Assembly: GCF_902506425.1 (NCBI RefSeq)
Contig: NZ_LR732488.1
Location: forward strand, 62,001 to 126,000
Source of the DNA: Novosphingobium sp. 9U
GTDB taxonomy: Bacteria; Pseudomonadota; Alphaproteobacteria; Sphingomonadales; Sphingomonadaceae
DNA: 64,000 nucleotides
Reading direction: 5' to 3'
Shown: one piece after another, positions 63,116 through 64,000 of the stretch
How the letters are laid out: every line of letters begins with the position of its first letter
Numbering within the stretch: position 1 is the first letter of the stretch
Position numbers and translations under genes: made by a program
Notes under the pieces: model-generated
The model's input: only the letters and a program-made list of their open reading frames with translations
What the model was told of the DNA's origin: nothing
The model's database searches: none

Positions 63116-63919
63116 ATGTTTGCCGAGTGTTTCGCCGGACGGGTGGCGATCATAACGGGTGGCGCTTCTGGAATTGGAGCGGCTACAGCGCGCTTGCTCG
63201 TTGCAGGGGGAGGCATGGTGATGCTCGCCGGCTTGGATAAAGCCAAGGGCGACGCCTTTGCCGCCGAACTGGGCCCCTCGGCCAGCTACCAGCGCTGCGA
63301 CGTGCAATTCGCCGACCAGATTGAAGCTCTCGTTAAGATGACGGTGGCGACTTACGGTCGGGTCGACATGCTGGTCAACAATGCCGGCATGGGTGGCATG
63401 GGATCGACCACCACGACCGAGCCCGAGCTCTGGCGTCAAGTCATCGAGGTCGATCTGTCATCGGTCTATCACGCCTGTCGCGCCGCAATCCCGCACATGC
63501 GCGCCAGCGGCGGTGGAGTGATCGTCAATAACGCGTCGATCTCCGGCATGCGTGGCGACTATGGCATGGCGTCATATAACGCGGCCAAGGGCGCGGTGGT
63601 GAACTACACGCGCAGTCTTGCGCTGGACCACGCACGCGAAGGCATCCGTGCCAATGTGGTTTGTCCCTGCGGCATCGACACGCCGTTGTTGGCTGGGGTT
63701 GCAGGCGTGCCCGGGCTACTCGAAGGCTTCTTGAGAGCGACGCCGCTCGGGAGACTGGGACAGTCGCAAGAGGTGGCGAATGTCATCGCGTTCCTGCTCT
63801 CGGACGCAGCCTCCTACGTGACTGGCGCCGTTATCCCGGTGGACGGCGGTGTGACCGCCGCCACCGGGTTACCCAACATGAACGAGTACATGGCGCGCCT
63901 GAAGGAAACGTACGATTAG
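63116..63919 (+). CDS. Short-chain dehydrogenase/reductase
   Basis: 267 residues: TGGASGIG, VNNAGMGG, Ser in NNASISG, YNAAKGA as Y-x-x-x-K, VDGGVTAATG near the C terminus. GGGAGAG precedes the ATG. Sixth intact SDR of the window, alone after a motif 3 site. The region after its stop (63920-64000) holds no supported gene start. Confidence 0.9.
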   Translation: MFAECFAGRVAIITGGASGIGAATARLLVAGGGMVMLAGLDKAKGDAFAAELGPSASYQRCDVQFADQIEALVKMTVATYGRVDMLVNNAGMGGMGSTTTTEPELWRQVIEVDLSSVYHACRAAIPHMRASGGGVIVNNASISGMRGDYGMASYNAAKGAVVNYTRSLALDHAREGIRANVVCPCGIDTPLLAGVAGVPGLLEGFLRATPLGRLGQSQEVANVIAFLLSDAASYVTGAVIPVDGGVTAATGLPNMNEYMARLKETYD

Positions 63920-64000
63920 TCCCGCGCGTCGGAGCCGAGCGATCGAGGAAGGCCGCTCTCTGGCCAGCGCCCTGGTGACCCGAGGCTTGCTGGCACGTTG

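Overview
The window looks like chromosome or megaplasmid from a sphingomonad alphaproteobacterium (Novosphingobium/Sphingobium/Sphingomonas type). The grounds are the high GC, four TonB-dependent receptors whose plugs begin with the sphingomonad-style (D)I(I/V)VTANKRxQ motif, a three-gene pntAA-pntAB-pntB transhydrogenase, and dense tandem catabolic operons. No tRNA, rRNA, insertion sequence, phage gene or CRISPR array was seen. Assignment to a genus is inference.

Layout. 0.2-5.1 kb: a small ACT-like protein, the branched-chain 2-oxoacid dehydrogenase E1-alpha/E1-beta/E2 operon and a divergent Lrp/AsnC regulator. 5.1-31 kb: a large catabolic island around a GntR/HutC regulator. Leftward runs an eight-gene operon: CaiB-type CoA transferase, acyl-CoA dehydrogenase, MmgE/PrpD protein, enoyl-CoA hydratase, HMG-CoA lyase, old-yellow-enzyme reductase, short-chain dehydrogenase/reductase (SDR) and Baeyer-Villiger monooxygenase. 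Rightward runs an eight-gene side-chain beta-oxidation operon: SDR, NDP-forming acyl-CoA synthetase, two MaoC proteins, a thiolase-like protein without the thiolase cysteine, a DUF35 protein and two acyl-CoA dehydrogenases. A TonB receptor with an EthD-like protein, an HSL-type esterase, a zinc alcohol dehydrogenase and an aldehyde dehydrogenase follow. 31-34 kb: pntAA-pntAB-pntB, an NADPH source. 35-51 kb: a second catabolic segment with a TetR regulator, SDRs, VOC proteins, a TonB receptor, an epoxide-hydrolase-like enzyme, two Rieske oxygenases each next to a paralogous small protein of about 113 residues, and three damaged genes. 51-64 kb: a third segment with a second TetR, a class A flavin monooxygenase, SDRs, two TonB receptors, a 3-ketosteroid-dehydrogenase-like flavoprotein, a SnoaL-like and an EthD-like protein.

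The strongest new signal is regulatory. Each catabolic segment has its own repeated, partly palindromic promoter motif: TAAGTTCGRACYATW at four promoters (5-31 kb), YTAKAAYRYGTWM at four promoters (35-46 kb), and TAAYTGACCAKANNGTC at six promoters (53-63 kb). They read as three neighbouring but separately switched regulons, each with its own outer-membrane importer. The most interesting enzymology is the 16.5-24.2 kb operon. Its content matches the actinobacterial igr-type steroid side-chain system (ChsE1/ChsE2, ChsH1/ChsH2, Ltp2), with the MaoC and DUF35 parts of ChsH2 on separate genes. It probably removes a branched side chain by retro-aldol cleavage and leaves a ketone, which the co-regulated Baeyer-Villiger monooxygenase and esterase could process. 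The true substrate (steroid, terpenoid or other alicyclic compound) cannot be read from the sequence.
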